Shown here: piece by piece, positions 43,339 through 55,206 of the stretch
Layout: each line of letters opens with the position of its first letter
Position numbering within the stretch: the stretch's first letter is position 1
Assembly: GCA_047967505.1 (NCBI GenBank)
Contig: CM106540.1
Reading direction: 5' to 3' (one strand)
Length of the DNA: 64,000 bases
Source of the DNA: Dipteris shenzhenensis
Lineage: Eukaryota; Polypodiophyta; Polypodiopsida; Gleicheniales
The notes under the pieces: model-generated
What the model saw: only the letters and a program-made list of their open reading frames with translations
What the model was told of the DNA's origin: nothing
Database searches by the model: none
Position numbers and translations under genes: made by a program

Positions 43339-43713
43339 ATGGTGAAGCATTTGCCTTCTCCTAAACCAAAGGTATCTCTTCAATCTTGTGTTTGCCACAA
43401 CTGGAAGGATGCTAATGGTGTTTGGACTCCTCAAGAGTTCAAGATCATGTCTTGGGTTATAATGCAACCATCCGCAATAGGTCCACACAAGCTTTCTAGG
43501 AAGGACAGATCCAACAAACAGAAGCATTGGAAAGGTCGTATCGTTGGGTTCTTGAAAACCAAAAAAGGCATCAAGGCAAGGGTCCAACACGTCTACATGG
43601 CTCGTGATATGGAATTGGATCCTTCCAATGAAGCTCGCTTTCCTTCACATTGTAAGTGTTTATTCGATTCACAACGTGGTGTGTGTGTGTGTGTGTGTGA
43701 GCGAGCATTATGA
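43339..43713 (+). CDS. unassigned 124-codon frame
   Basis: From ATG 43,339: VCHNWKDANGVWTPQEFK, HWKGRIVGFLKTKKGIKARV, QHVYMARDMELDPSNEARF, ending in the GT microsatellite (Val-Cys repeats). The non-repetitive part looks protein-like and may be a 5' exon of the decayed gene at 44,110-44,985, since the next kilobase shows no coding. No family is recognised. Confidence 0.3.
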   Translation: MVKHLPSPKPKVSLQSCVCHNWKDANGVWTPQEFKIMSWVIMQPSAIGPHKLSRKDRSNKQKHWKGRIVGFLKTKKGIKARVQHVYMARDMELDPSNEARFPSHCKCLFDSQRGVCVCVCERAL

Positions 43714-43885
43714 AAGTTTATGTTTTCCTTTATGCATGGTGTGTGTGTGTGTGTTTTACTAATTTGCTTGGGTGATGAAGTGTGTGGGGGGGTGAGGAGA
43801 TTTGGGAATCATGTGTGTGTGTCATTATCTTGTTGGTTTCCCATAGTAGAGGTGATTTGGGAATGATGTATGTGTGTGTGTATCA
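43678..43885. repeat. interrupted (GT)n microsatellites
   Basis: GT runs at about 43,678-43,699, 43,739-43,753, 43,813-43,822 and 43,869-43,881 lie within a locally repeated GTGATTTGGGAATxATG context, suggesting duplication of a ~60-bp unit. A GA run follows at 44,098-44,123. Confidence 0.8.
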
Positions 43886-44109
43886 TCTTGTTGCTTAGAG
43901 GAGATTTGGAAACAATATGTATTTCGGTTAAACAAACTAGTACTCCAGGGTCATGATATGAAATTGGATCCTTGGTCTATGAAATGTGGGTGTTTATTCA
44001 ATTCTTTATGGTGTTTGTGAGCATTATGAAAGTTTCTTTTTCTTTGTGAAAGGGTGTGTGTAGGTCATTTGCTTACCTATTAATGCAATTGATCTCTTAG
44101 AGAGAGAAA

Positions 44110-44990
44110 GAGAGGGAGAGAGACATCACGAACAAGGTCCTTTGCTTGGCTATCAATGCAGATATATTTCCTTCCACCAAGGTTGAAAACCAGCCTTTGG
44201 AGAGTCTAATAGGCACATTTCAAGATTTCCATTCAGCTATTGGGGAGTTGATGTTCCCTGGGCATAGTTCCATCTCCTTGATTAATTTGGGGATTTTTTT
44301 TTACAATGTGTGATATCAAGTTCCTCGAAAAGATCAAGTATTCGAAAGCATTCCTGTGCTACCTCTTCCTGCCTTTGATAGTATAGAATGGCCTACTATT
44401 CTTGATCCATTCACTATAGATGAATTGAGGATGAGGATGCGAAAAGCTATTCAAGCATCCACGAAATTCACTTTTGGTTCTAAGTTTGTTGGTGTGAGTT
44501 GGTTCATGCCCACTTCAGTGTTTGTCCATTGCTTCAAATGGGTCTTCATTCATAGAACAAAGATGATGTGGGTTTGTAAACAAATGACACAAATTTTTTT
44601 GGATAATCTCCTTTATCCCGGTTGGGATATCAAGAAAGGTTTTCAAAAGGGAGATCACTTTAGATGTGTGGTTTCCAAAGAAACACTAGTTGCAAGGTAC
44701 CAAATCGTGTGTGGGAGTTGTTACATGAGGTATGCGTTTAGGCATTGGAAGAATAATAACGGTACTTGGATTGCATTGGATTGTGTTGCTGAAGAGACAA
44801 TGGAAGTACATATTTTTATGCCGCATGGTGCGATCGAGTGTTTTGAGGTTACAGATAGCTAGACGTTGAAACACATTCGAGAGTACCTTGCTATAACGAG
44901 CGATGGCTATGAGTTTTTCTTTACTTTGGATGGGAAGAAGGTACGAAGATGGCTTGAAGTTACATCATTGTACAGTCAATGAAAACCTCC
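44110..44990 (+). pseudogene. unrecognised protein gene remnant, ~290 codons
   Basis: A single frame runs from about 44,125 (DITNKVLCLAINADIFP) through FQDFHSAIGELMFPG, a TGA near 44,310, PAFDSIEWPTILDPFTIDEL, FKWVFIHRTKMMWVCKQM, DHFRCVVSKETLVARYQIV, a TAG at 44,860 and LKHIREYLAITSDGYEFFF, to a stop near 44,980. The TGA and TAG fit decay of CGA and CAG. AATAAA follows at about 45,072. Aromatic- and Cys-rich composition and length suggest a real globular protein, but I recognise no domain. Confidence 0.45.
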
Positions 44991-45955
44991 ATGTAAGATT
45001 GTTGTACACATTTTGGCCGAATATAGTCGGCCAAGGTTTTTTTTTGTGGATGTATGTCTTTTTTCTCCCAAAATAAATGTCAAAATTTTGACCTTAAAAG
45101 CATGTGTTTTGTTATATTATTTTAAAATACTTTCTTAATAACTTGAGCTTTATTAAAAGTGGCCCTTTATAAGAGACAAGACACCTTTAATTTCTCCTTA
45201 TTTCATTGTTGTATTCCTTGCATCCTCTCTCTGCTCATGTCTACCCCACGCCTTGCCTTCCATCACTTTGTCGCTACTACTCCCTACGCGAGTAGGGAGG
45301 ATGAGCTGTACGAGATCTTTGATCACCAACTCGATGTAGAGCTAACGATCCAAAACTGAAATTTTTGTTTTGGAAACCACCTCCAAGAGTGATTCCTTTG
45401 GAACTTGATTTTCTTCATCACCCAATGGTTGAGCTGAATTTATTTGCACCTTGAAATCATCAAGCAATTGTTCTTCAGCCTTCTTTACATCTGACTTCTT
45501 GTCTTTTCTTTCCTCATGATCAATTTGATCATCACTTTGCCATGTATTGTCAATTGTGGACTGCATAGAATCATACTTTTTGCTTGAAAAACACCTTTCA
45601 ATGAGCAAGTTAGACACTAAGATATATCACATATAGGACTAACTCTCAGCCATATGACATCATCCAAATCATGAATTTTGAACCTCTTTCAAAGCTTGTG
45701 AAAACTACCAAACTAGTAGTCTACAAAGCAATTTCCAGCAACTTGACATGGCTTCCATAATTCAGCAAGTCATGAGAATGCAGTCCGAAAGCCGAATGCA
45801 GTTTGAAAGTTGGATTGTTAAACTAATTTCAGAAAGAGGAAGTCCAAAAGATATGAATGGTATAAATTCAGTATTTTTGGTGATCTTAAATTCAAAATAT
45901 GATGTTTTGACAGTTGGCATAATTCAATCTGAAATTAAAAAAGTGTGAATGTGGT
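44991..45955. other. no gene recognised
   Basis: A 91-codon minus frame at 45,342-45,617 (acidic, with DDQIDHEERKDKKSDVKK) has no known family. Nothing else stands out. Confidence 0.4.
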
Positions 45956-45959
45956 GGGT

Positions 45960-46612
45960 GCATGACCAAAATCAAAATTCTCTAACCCTGTTGGGAACTT
46001 GCAGGGCCCTTGTGGGTTGTCCATGTACTGTATTACCTGGGTGAATTGTATCAGTAGCCTTGCTATTCCTAAGCCTTTCCTCAAACTTCTCTTGGCACTC
46101 TCGTACCAGTTTTCTTCGAGCAGTTGTATTTTTGCAAGGGGGTGAGGATATTATCCTTGTCCCTTGGGTGTGGTTGCCCTAGCTTCCACTGGTACTTCTA
46201 CATTCCTTGTCAAGTCTGTAGGTGCCTCCTTGAAGAGTGCATCGCTTTTTGAGGATGCGGAAGAAGGTAGTGTTGCTATATCCTCATCGTGAATGATGAC
46301 TTGCTCCTTTCCTTTGCCAATTCTCTTGGTGGACCTGGTGGTCCAATTCGACCTTGGTCCTTCATGATCCTTGGTTCTTGATGTACTAGCCTGTTCTTTC
46401 CTTGTTTGCCTTTGTAACACTTGGTTGAATGCTTTGGCTTGCAACTGTGTAATGGCATTTAGGGATACCATAGAGACTTGCCCCCTTTCAATACTCAAAA
46501 GATTAAGACTTGTGGCTCTAGCATCATTGGCTGATGCAGCCCTTCTCATCAGACAATACTTGTACAAATGTTCAACTCCACAGCCGCTACACAATGCTGC
46601 ATTTGATGGCAC
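45960..46612 (-). pseudogene. retroelement gag C-terminal remnant
   Basis: The minus-strand frame from 46,612 reads CSGCGVEHLYKYC, a zinc-knuckle-like motif one residue short of Cys-x2-Cys-x4-His-x4-Cys, then LLSIERGQVSMVSLNAITQLQAKAF. The Asn-Ala-Ile-Thr-x-x-Gln-Ala-Lys segment resembles the region between knuckle and protease in plant Gypsy elements. It ends at 46,151; further matching sequence (PLAKIQLLEENWYESAKR) continues to about 45,990 past a stop. It abuts the Copia element on its upstream side. Confidence 0.5.
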
Positions 46613-46619
46613 TATGGGT

Positions 46620-49600
46620 TTGTGAAGATAGTGGGAGAGAGGGAAGGAGTCTCACTTGCGGCTTTCTCACATACACAATGGGGGAATACACACAAAGGTG
46701 GAGGCTGAAAACAATTTTCCTCTTCTTAGTTGTGAAATCCAAAAGAACACAAGTACAAAGAAATAGAAGAACCCTATATGTGGGTCTCAAACCAAACTCA
46801 ACTAACTAAGGTGGCATACTAACTGAGCCACGAACTAGTGTAGATAAGGATAGCTGTCATCCAGCTATTATTCATGGGCGGTGTACTACCCGCATCTGTA
46901 GCTAACAAGTCAGTGACACATACCTGAGTATGCATCTAGCCGCATCCAAATGCGGTTTCCTTGGAGCCTGCATAAACTGACTTACCAATCCAACAGCATA
47001 GCTTAAATCTGGCCTGGTAATAGTCATATAAATCAAACTTCCTACTATGCGTCTGTACATAGTAGGGTCTTCCAGAAGCTCACCTGCATCTGAGCTTAGC
47101 TTCACATTCTGCTCCAAAGGAACTGAAATAGGCTTACAGCCTGTCATCCCATATTTGGACAGCATGTCCAATCCATAATGTCTCTGCAAGAGCTGTATCC
47201 CACTTGGTGATCTAATCACCTCAATGCCCAAGAAATAATGCAGCTCTCCCAAATCCTTCATCTCAAACTTCTGCTTCAATAGCATTTTCACATGAAGGAT
47301 ATCTTCATCACTATCATCTGTGATGATCAAATCATCAACATAAATGACAAGCAGCATAATCCCTTTCTCTATTTTTCTCACATAGAGTGAGAAATGTGCC
47401 TTGGAAATCTGAAAGCCAATAGTGACAAGATATTGTCCTATCTTGTCAGACCATGCTCTAGGTGCTTGCTTCAAGCCATACAAGGCTTTGTTCAACCTGC
47501 AAACAAACTCAGGATGAATAGCATGAACATAACCTGGTGGCTGGTCCATAAAGACCTCTTCTTGCAAATCACCATGCAAGAAAGCATTCTTTACATCCAT
47601 CTGATGTAAAGACCATCCCTTTGATGCAGCCATAGCAATGACTGCTCTTACAGTTGCCATCCTTGCAACCGGACTGAATGTTTCTTCATAATCAATGCCA
47701 TATGTCTGTGCATACCCCTTGACAACTAATCTTGCCTTGTATCTATTCACAGAACCATCTGCATTGTGCTTGATCTTATAAACCCACTTACAGCCAATTG
47801 CATTCTTGTCTTTAGGCAAAGGCACCAATTCCCATGTAGCATTTGCTTCCAAGGCATCCATTTCTTCATCCATGGCTTTCTCCCATTTTTCATTTCCCAT
47901 GGCTTGCTCAAAAGAAGTGGGTTCTGGTTCCTGTATCACTTTGACTATATAGGCATAGTGAATGGCTGTAAATCCATCATATTTCAGCCTATCCATAGGA
48001 TACCTAGCTCTGGTAGACCTGTGCAAAATAGGCTCACTTCCAGGTGCTCTCAAAACATCCCTGGTCTTCCTTACTCCAGGTGTAACAACAGAAGGAATAC
48101 CCAAATCATCATCAACGCTTTGTTCTGAGCCACTGGATTCACCATCCAAATAAGAGTGACTTGCATTCACATCAAACATGGGATGATCTACCTTCTCTTT
48201 TCCTTTTCGTGATACCTGCGTACCACTATCTGCATTGCTTTGAGGAGATTCTCCTGATCTCAATCTACCTGTCCATGGCGAGTTATGTGAAGCACTGCTA
48301 GAGGACACTGTAGGTCCACTGATATTTTGTGATTGCTGCAGTGAATTCTGTGCAACATTACCATTTTGTGCATCTACATCAATCATCACATTTACTGGTT
48401 TATACCAGCTGCTCATCTCATCAAAAACAACTCCTCTGCTCACTGTAAACTTATGAGTAGAAGGGTTATAGCATCTATACCCTTTCTGCTATAGAGAATA
48501 ACCAATAAAGATGCACTTCTCAGCTTTTGGATCCAACTTGGATCTCAACTCATCTGGCACATGAACATAGGCAATGCACCCAAAAATTTTCAAATGAGAA
48601 ATGTCTGGTTTCCTACCAGTGTACATCTCCTCTAGCGTCATGCCATGTATTGCTGCAGTGGGAGTCCTATTCATTATGTAAACTGCTGTAGCAACTGCTT
48701 CAGCCCAATAATAATCTAGTAGATCTTTTTCATTTAGCATGGCCCGAGATACCTCTCCAATATACCTGTTTTTCCTTTCTGCAAGTCCATTTTGCTGTGG
48801 GATATGATTGCATGAATATTGCTGCTTTATCCCATGCTCCTGTAGGAATCTTGCAAACTCATTTGAGAGGTACTCTCCCCCTCCATCTGACCTTAGGCAT
48901 TTTATTTGCAGGCCTGTTTCCTTTTCAACCATAGCTTTAAAAGCTTTGAAGTGCCCAAACACTTCACTTTTCTTTTTCATAAGAGACACCCAAACTTTTC
49001 TGCTGAAGTCATCAATAAAAGTGACAAAATAGTGATAGCCTCCAATAGATGCAACTTTAGTAGTCCACACATCAGAGTGGATTAATTCCAATGGCTTTTT
49101 ACTCTCTTGAACATGCCTAGGAAATGGTTTCCTTGCCTGTTTTCCAAATTGACAGGCTTCACAAATCTTATGCATTTCTGCAACCTTGAATTTAGGCAAT
49201 CCTGCAACAATATTTTGGGTTTGCATTGATTTAAGTCGCTGTATATTAACATGACCAATGCATTTATGCCAAATATCAATATCTGCAACTACACCGGTCC
49301 CATGTGCAAACATTGCTGCACTCAATTTAGGCATGTCTGCATCCAATGTAAACATCCTGCCCTTCTTCTTTCCTTTTGCTATCAAGCGACCGTTATTTTG
49401 CATATCCTCAACAAAGCATCCATGAGGATTAAATCTGACCTGCAAGCCCTGCTCAACCATTTGACCAATAGAGACCAGGTTCTTGGTGATGTTCGGGACA
49501 TGAAATACATCAGATAGGTATTTCTTTTTCCCATCCTACATAGACAAAGGAATTTTACCAATCTGCACAATAGGATGTGCAGTATCATCACTAGTCTCCA

Positions 49601-50880
49601 CAAATCCTGGTTTTTCCATTTTCCTTGCATCCTGCATCCATTCTGCATGACCTGTCATGTGGTTTGATTCACCTGAGTCAACATACCACACATCATTTCG
49701 TTCTTCTGCACTTGTCACAGAATTGGTCATATGCTGCACCATAAATAGATGCTCATTTCTGTCATCCGCCTGTCTACTAGAAGATGCATAATTGCCTTGC
49801 TACAATTTTGCATTCATAATGTCATTCTGATTTTTGTAGCAGTCTTTAGCCATATGTCCCATTTTACCACAGTAGTAGCATTCAACATTGCTGTTTGCAT
49901 TTTGGCCTCTCTGCCATCTACCACGGCCTCTTTGGCTCCCCCTGCCTCTAGAGTTACCGAATCCTCCTCCATAGGACTGGTTTTCTTGAGTTTGCTGCAT
50001 ATTTTGATTTCTACCATGGCCTGCAGATCGGCCTCCTCTACCTCTGCCTCTACCTCTTCTAGCATTTGAGTAGAAGACAGTTTCTTTTGAAGTTCCTCCT
50101 GAAGAAGATGCACCCCCATTTCTTTGCTCTTCAGAAATTAGAAGAGCAAACAACTCTTCAAAATCAGGAAATTTTTCACGGATGGCAATGGATGTCCGAA
50201 ACTATGCATAATCCTTTCCTAGACCATTCAAGGTCACAGAAACTAGATCATCATCTTCCACCGGGGAAGCAAGTGCATCTGCAATTTTCTTGACCTTCAT
50301 GTGGTAGTCATTTATGCTCAAATTTTCTCTCTGCACATTGTGCAACTCCTGTTTGAGCTGCATTTTCCTGGCTTGTGTATTTGTGCTGTACATTTTTGCC
50401 AAAGTATCCCATGCTTCCTTTGGCATACTTGCATCCTGAATATGCACAATCATAGAATCCGAAATACTGATAGATAGCCAATACATAACTTTTCTGGCTC
50501 TCTCATGCCATCCTTTAAATGCCTGCATTTCCTGTTGATTGGGAACATTAGGAAGAATTGGTTCTTCTTCATTTCCTGTAATGAACTCCCAATAGCCTTT
50601 TCCTATAAGGAAATTCGTCATTCTAAACTTCCATGCTTGGAAGTTGTTCTTGTCAAGCTTTTTTGTGACAATCTGTGAAAGAGAATCAGACGCCATTACA
50701 GAACAGTGCAAAATATTCTGTCACTGTGAAAAACATAGCTTTTGCCTCACACGGGCAGATCTGTAGAACTGATGAAAGTGGTATTTGACCACATAGTCAC
50801 TTCCTAGTGACAAAGCATACTGCTTTAGCAAACAAAAGCAAACCAACTTTGGCAAAAGCACCTCTTGAGCACGAGGTATT
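46620..50880 (-). mobile_element. Copia retrotransposon, nearly complete coding region, RNase H deleted
   Basis: Minus-strand Copia with gag, protease, integrase and RT in one frame. The coding sequence stops abruptly at 46,902, after the LRYV segment that precedes RNase H. The following 46,620-46,860 resembles the 3' LTR of the 14.5-kb copy (GGTGGAGGCTGA, ACCCTATATGTGGGTC). The leader upstream of gag (50,715-50,880) matches that at 6,340-6,430. I could not delimit two LTRs, so both ends are approximate. Confidence 0.85.
46902..50696 (-). pseudogene. Copia gag-pol polyprotein with four TAG codons
   Basis: From ATG 50,696 (MASDSLSQIV) about 1,265 codons run in one frame to 46,902 with no frameshift. 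Gag NFQAWKFRMTNFLIGKGYW and knuckle CYYCGKMGHMAKDC; protease WYVDSGESNHMTG (usual Asp-Ser-Gly-Ala has Glu at the fourth place); integrase zinc finger (HKCIGHVNIQRL, CEACQFGKQ) and catalytic [41 protein letters not shown] and YVDDLII. The only interruptions are TAG at 50,202, 49,800, 49,536 and 48,489, each on the minus strand and each at a position where Gln is expected (YA-x-FRTS, NAKL-x-QGNY, SM-x-DGKK, YSL-x-QKGY). RNase H is missing. Confidence 0.93.
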
Positions 50881-51171
50881 CTTGATTTAATACATACAAA
50901 TGTATGGGGTTATGTGACAAAATATGAAGAGGGGAGAGGAGAAGAGTGGAGATGAGGAGAGAGGGCATAGCTAGAGAGCACACCACAAATGACTAACTGT
51001 ACACTAAATTTAGTTGAAAAAATAGAATATATATAAACCCATTTAGGGTTAGGGTTAGGGGATCTAACCCTTTCCTTTATAGCACTCTATAAGGTTAGTG
51101 CTATGCACATATGATCACATGATGGTGCCATGCACACGCGATCACATGATGTTGAGCGTGAACTCTCAACA
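50881..51171 (-). repeat. 3' LTR of the second Copia element, with telomere-like run
   Basis: On the minus strand GAGGGAAGG (51,172-51,180) precedes TGTTGAGAGT at 51,171, a standard polypurine tract and LTR start. A TATA-like TTTATATATATT lies near 51,036. AGGGTTAGGGTTAGGG, two to three plant-telomere-like units, lies at about 51,045-51,061 with a partial inverted match just after. The other end of the LTR is not resolved. Confidence 0.6.
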
Positions 51172-51259
51172 CCTTCCCTCAAGATCAACATCATGAAGTA
51201 GGCCTTCCCTCAAGATGATGATTTTGGGGAATCAAAGAAGAACTGAGCATTACATTCCA

Positions 51260-52415
51260 TCACATGAAAAATGCATATTCCTGTGTTAGTCTCCTAGTCT
51301 CATGATCTCCAGCATAGTCACTGTCATAGTATCCATGCAACCGTGGATGACTTCCTCTGTATTCTATCCCAAACTATCTTGTACCTCTGATGTATCTCAA
51401 GACTCTTTTGGCTGCATTCCAGTGAGACTGTTTTGGATTTGCCATAAACTGTGCTAGTGAGCTTACTGCATAACAAATATCTAGCTGTATGATTGTCAAA
51501 TATATAAGAGATCCAATGAGTTGCATGTAGTATCTATCATTGACTGTGGGCTTTTCTGAATCTTTAGTAAGTTTCAAACTCTGTTCCATGGGAGTGGCTA
51601 CCATCTACAAATCTGCCATATGAAACTTTGTTAGGAGACTGTCAACATACTGGAGCTGACTCATGAATGTGCTATCTGAATCTCTCCACAACTCAATTCC
51701 AAGACAATAGTGCATAAGTCCAAGACCTTTAATGTCGAACTCTACAGATAAGTCTTGTTTCAATTTTTTGATGAAGCTATCCTTGCTTCCTGTCACAATC
51801 AGATCATCTACGTACCAAAGTGAAACAGTAATGTCTTCCCCTTGAACTTTGTACTAGAGAGTATGATCTACATTGGACTTCATGTATCCTAGATTAGCAA
51901 TATACTTGTCAATTCTACTGTACCAACTTCAGGGTGCTTGCTTTGAGCCGTAGAGACTTTTCTTGAGATGCTTTGTATCTTTGAATACTGCCATCTGGAT
52001 TGCACTTCACTTTGTATACCCATTTGTTTGCTATGGCCTTCTTTCCTGGTGGAAGGTCACAAAATTCCCAAGTATTATTCTTATACAAAGCATCCATTTC
52101 TTCATTCATAGCAGTTTGCCATTCTAGCTTATCTACTACATCTTCGAAGTATAGTGGCTCGTCTGTAGCCATGATGGTAGTCATAAGAGCATAGTTGGTG
52201 GTTTCCACCTGAATTGCTTTGCCTTTTTGAGCATATGTCAATCTAGCTGGAGGTCTGCTTTCCCTAGTAGACCATCTGAGCTACTATGGCTCTGCTTGGG
52301 GTGTTGCTGGCAATTCTTACTCTTCTTCATCAACCTATTCTATACATGACTGTGAAGTCGATGCTTCTATCTCTTATGTAGGTGAGGTTTTCCATTCTAA
52401 TTCCTCATCAAAGAT
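51260..52415 (-). pseudogene. Copia RT-RNase H part, with deletion in RT
   Basis: Minus strand: DVIFDEELEW just after the insertion point, then MDALYKNNTWEFCDLPPGKKAI, NKWVYKVKCNPDGSIQRYKAS, which jumps straight to KSLYGSKQAP. About 100 residues containing the first RT catalytic Asp (MDVKNAFL in the sibling) are missing. YVDDLIVTG is present near 51,805. Later parts read LGIELWRD, MQLIGSLIYLTI and LRYIRGTR, then RNase H start (HGYYDSDYAGDHETRRLT), which breaks off near 51,260. The RT cannot be active. Confidence 0.88.
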
Positions 52416-52420
52416 TACAT
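52416..52420. repeat. target-site duplication, left copy
   Basis: TACAT here and at 55,595-55,599 directly flank the inserted LTR element. Leaving out the element and one copy makes the Copia frame continuous (SKDV then IFDEELEW). Confidence 0.8.
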
Positions 52421-52809
52421 TGAGAAAACATGTGTACCTCAGGATCTGTGGAGCGCTCTAGGGTGGATGAAACCTATGTGGAAACATGATGAAGAGAGTG
52501 TTCATTACATGTACCTCAAGTCAATTAGGTTCCAAGATAGATTAGCTTGGAGTCATAAATAGAATCTTGAGTGAGTGCATTTCTCTTCTCAATGTGTATT
52601 CAACAATACATGGTAGGACTCTTATATAGAGAGTGACCTTTGAATAGTCAACACATGTGGGATCTTCTGATCCAGATCTCTCCTTGTGGATATCCTCAAT
52701 CCACATCTCCACATCATGTAGTCCAAAATCCTAGGGTGGCCGCTTTGATTCTTTCCTATACCATACCTTAGCCTCTAATTATGTGCTCATGGCACCACAA
52801 CTCTCAATA
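52421..52809 (-). repeat. 3' LTR of the nested element
   Basis: 389 bp, nearly the same as 55,207-55,594 with scattered substitutions (for example CTCTAGGGTGG here against CTCTAAGGTGG). Both LTRs begin TATT on the minus strand where TGTT is usual. Confidence 0.92.
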
Positions 52810-55206
52810 CCTCCCTTTGGTGCCATGATCCTTTGGCTATTGCAAGGTGGTCATATGTGAGTTACAAATGCATCACCTCCCCTTAGTGCATGCATTGCTA
52901 CTTAAGGTGGTCAAGTTTGGTTTACATGTCAATACCTCCCCTGGGTGCTTTCATAGCTACTCTCAGGTGGTCAGGCTTGATTTACAAAACATGTGGGTTG
53001 AAGGTGGCAAGGATTTTGCTTTTCAATGCTTCATGTCGATGGCATTCGCTTCTTCGCTTGACATAGCTTGATGCATGATGCTTTGTTCTTCCATGTGCCT
53101 TAATGCTTTATGTGTGGATGCCATGTTCTGTGCTATGGTCATCTCATGCACTTGTGCTTTCGGCATGCTTTTTGCGTTCATGTGTTGATTTTTCATTTGT
53201 TGCAAAGGTCTTACCAATTGATTTCTTTCAATATTCATAGTGTCTAATTGCTAACAATGATTCTGATCTGACAGGCATGTAGAGCTCGAAAAGACGATCA
53301 CTTTTCCTTTTAGAGCATGTGCAAATTCCTCCTAGATTGCAAGTTACTCCTTGTCGAAGTTTTTGTGAAGAAGAGGGGGCCTTGATGACGTGGCTTGGCG
53401 TTCACATGTTGCTTACAAGCTGTGCTAGGCAAGGGGTGACTGTGCTGAGGTGGCACTTGGTGATGTGGTAGTTAACCAATCTTGAACCTAAACTTAACCA
53501 TGGTTTAGTGTAGGTTGCTTGACCAATGACCAAACCCAGGGTGGCTTGACTCAACCATGATCCAACCCTATCTACCAATGACCACACCTTGGCTAACCAA
53601 GGTTAACTGCACTTAGCCAAGGTAAAGACTTATCCTACCACATGTCAATCTTAGGCAACCTTGGAGAAAACCTTTGAAAAGAGTTTGCAACAGAGATGTG
53701 AAAATATCTGTGACCTCCGTGAAGAGGATGAGCTGTGAAGATCTCACATTGAAAGCCTTTAACATATGGCTAGTTGGAGCACAGTAGCTATCGTGTGCAT
53801 GTGGAGGCAAGTTTGCTGGTGCGGGTCCTGCCCATTTGGAGAAGCAGGAGTCGGTCGCTTTAGAGTTGTGAGGGAGCTCTATGGAGGTTGATAGGAGCTC
53901 GCGGGAGCTTGGAGCACGTTTTGGAGATGCCGATGGCACAGCTATAGATCTGCAGATCTCATGGAGAGGCCATTGCTATCATTGGAGATCAGGAGCCAAC
54001 GGGCTAGCGTCATTTGGAGAAGGCTCATTGGCTGTGGTAGAAGCAAGGGTTCACCGCGCAAGGCTTGTTGGTATGTGGATGCCGCAACTGAGCTACTGCT
54101 CTGTGAGCCAAGAGTCATTGGGCTTGTAGCATATGGAGGCATCGGGTTGGCTTTTAGAGGTGCAAGAGCAGTGGTCATTGTTGCAGCTGGAGCATGACCT
54201 CCGTTTGGTTGACTGGAGCTTCTATGTGTCAACGGTGGCTTGGTCTTAGTGTGGACATTTGTTGATATGTGGTCTATGCAGGAGAGGGAGCAGCTCGTAG
54301 GTGCTGAGAATAGTCTCTTTGCTATGTTTAATGGCTAGCTTATTAGACTAAGCCAGTGAACGCTAAGGCAAAGCATCTTTAGTTCTGCACAGCCCGTAGG
54401 GAGTCGTTGCTTTGCATGAGCTCATTGTTTGCTGAAGGTGATTGATGGCATTGGAGTAGTGGTGGCGAGGGCATTGTTTGTCAAGATTTGACTGTGGTAA
54501 TTACGCTTGGGTGAGTCTTGTAGGAGACTTTGGATGAGCTGCTAGAGTATGTGCTATAAGAGGAGCTGTTACTCACGTAGGTTCTTTTGCTTTTGGAGCT
54601 ATTGTCTGCTGCATTCCCATTTGTGGACGCTTAGGCCGAGGAAGTGACTAGGCTGCAGATATGGAGCTATGGGGTGGCACACATTGGGAGCCAGATATGG
54701 CAGTTGAGCCTGGGAGTAGAAGTTGGAAGGCTTTGTGGTGGCCACCCATGTTATTCGGAGGTTGGCGTGTCGAGACAGAGCTTGCAAAGATATCTTCTTG
54801 GCTAGCTGATGGGCTTGCACAGATAGCGCTTGGCGGCTTCAAGGCTAGAAGCCGTGGCTGGTCGACTAATTGATTTGGAGCATTGGATGACAATAGATAG
54901 GAAACTTTTCTCAAAGCTCTCAACAAACTGAACAATTAGAGACTCTCTTTCTCACAATCTCTCTTTAAGAAGAAGAAGAAGAACAACTCCTCATAGATCT
55001 ATCTCACAAAATAGATGTATAAAAGAAATGAACTCTCTCTCTCTCTTATCAAGAATGACAGAAATATCTCAAAGCAGTGAACAGAATTTTCATTCAATGG
55101 ATGGAATTCTCTCAATCTAAAAACTAAAACTAACCTAGGAGAAAGCATGTGCTCCTAAGGCAAGCCTACAACTAATCTAGGAGACTAGACCTAAGCTCTA
55201 ATACCA
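52810..55206 (-). other. interior of the nested element, non-coding
   Basis: No frame resembles a retroelement protein. 53,270-53,345 (GGCATGTAGAGCTCGAAAAG, TTTTCCTTTTAGAGC, AAATTCCTCCTAGATTGCAAG) matches 58,625-58,700, and 54,950-55,110 (CTCTCTCTCTTATCAAGAAT, TGGATGGAATTCTCTCAATC) matches 60,600-60,715. Thus it corresponds to the long leader of the host Copia. Confidence 0.65.
55193..55206 (-). other. primer-binding site of the nested element
   Basis: The minus strand reads TGGTATTAGAGCTT directly after the LTR end, close to the TGGTATCAGAGC site complementary to plant initiator-methionine tRNA, with one C-to-T difference. Confidence 0.8.

Noticed and set aside
46902-50696. Alternative genetic code with TAG as Gln
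   Set aside because: TAG and TGA also terminate or interrupt other remnants in the window, and methylation-driven CAG-to-TAG change explains the pattern more simply.
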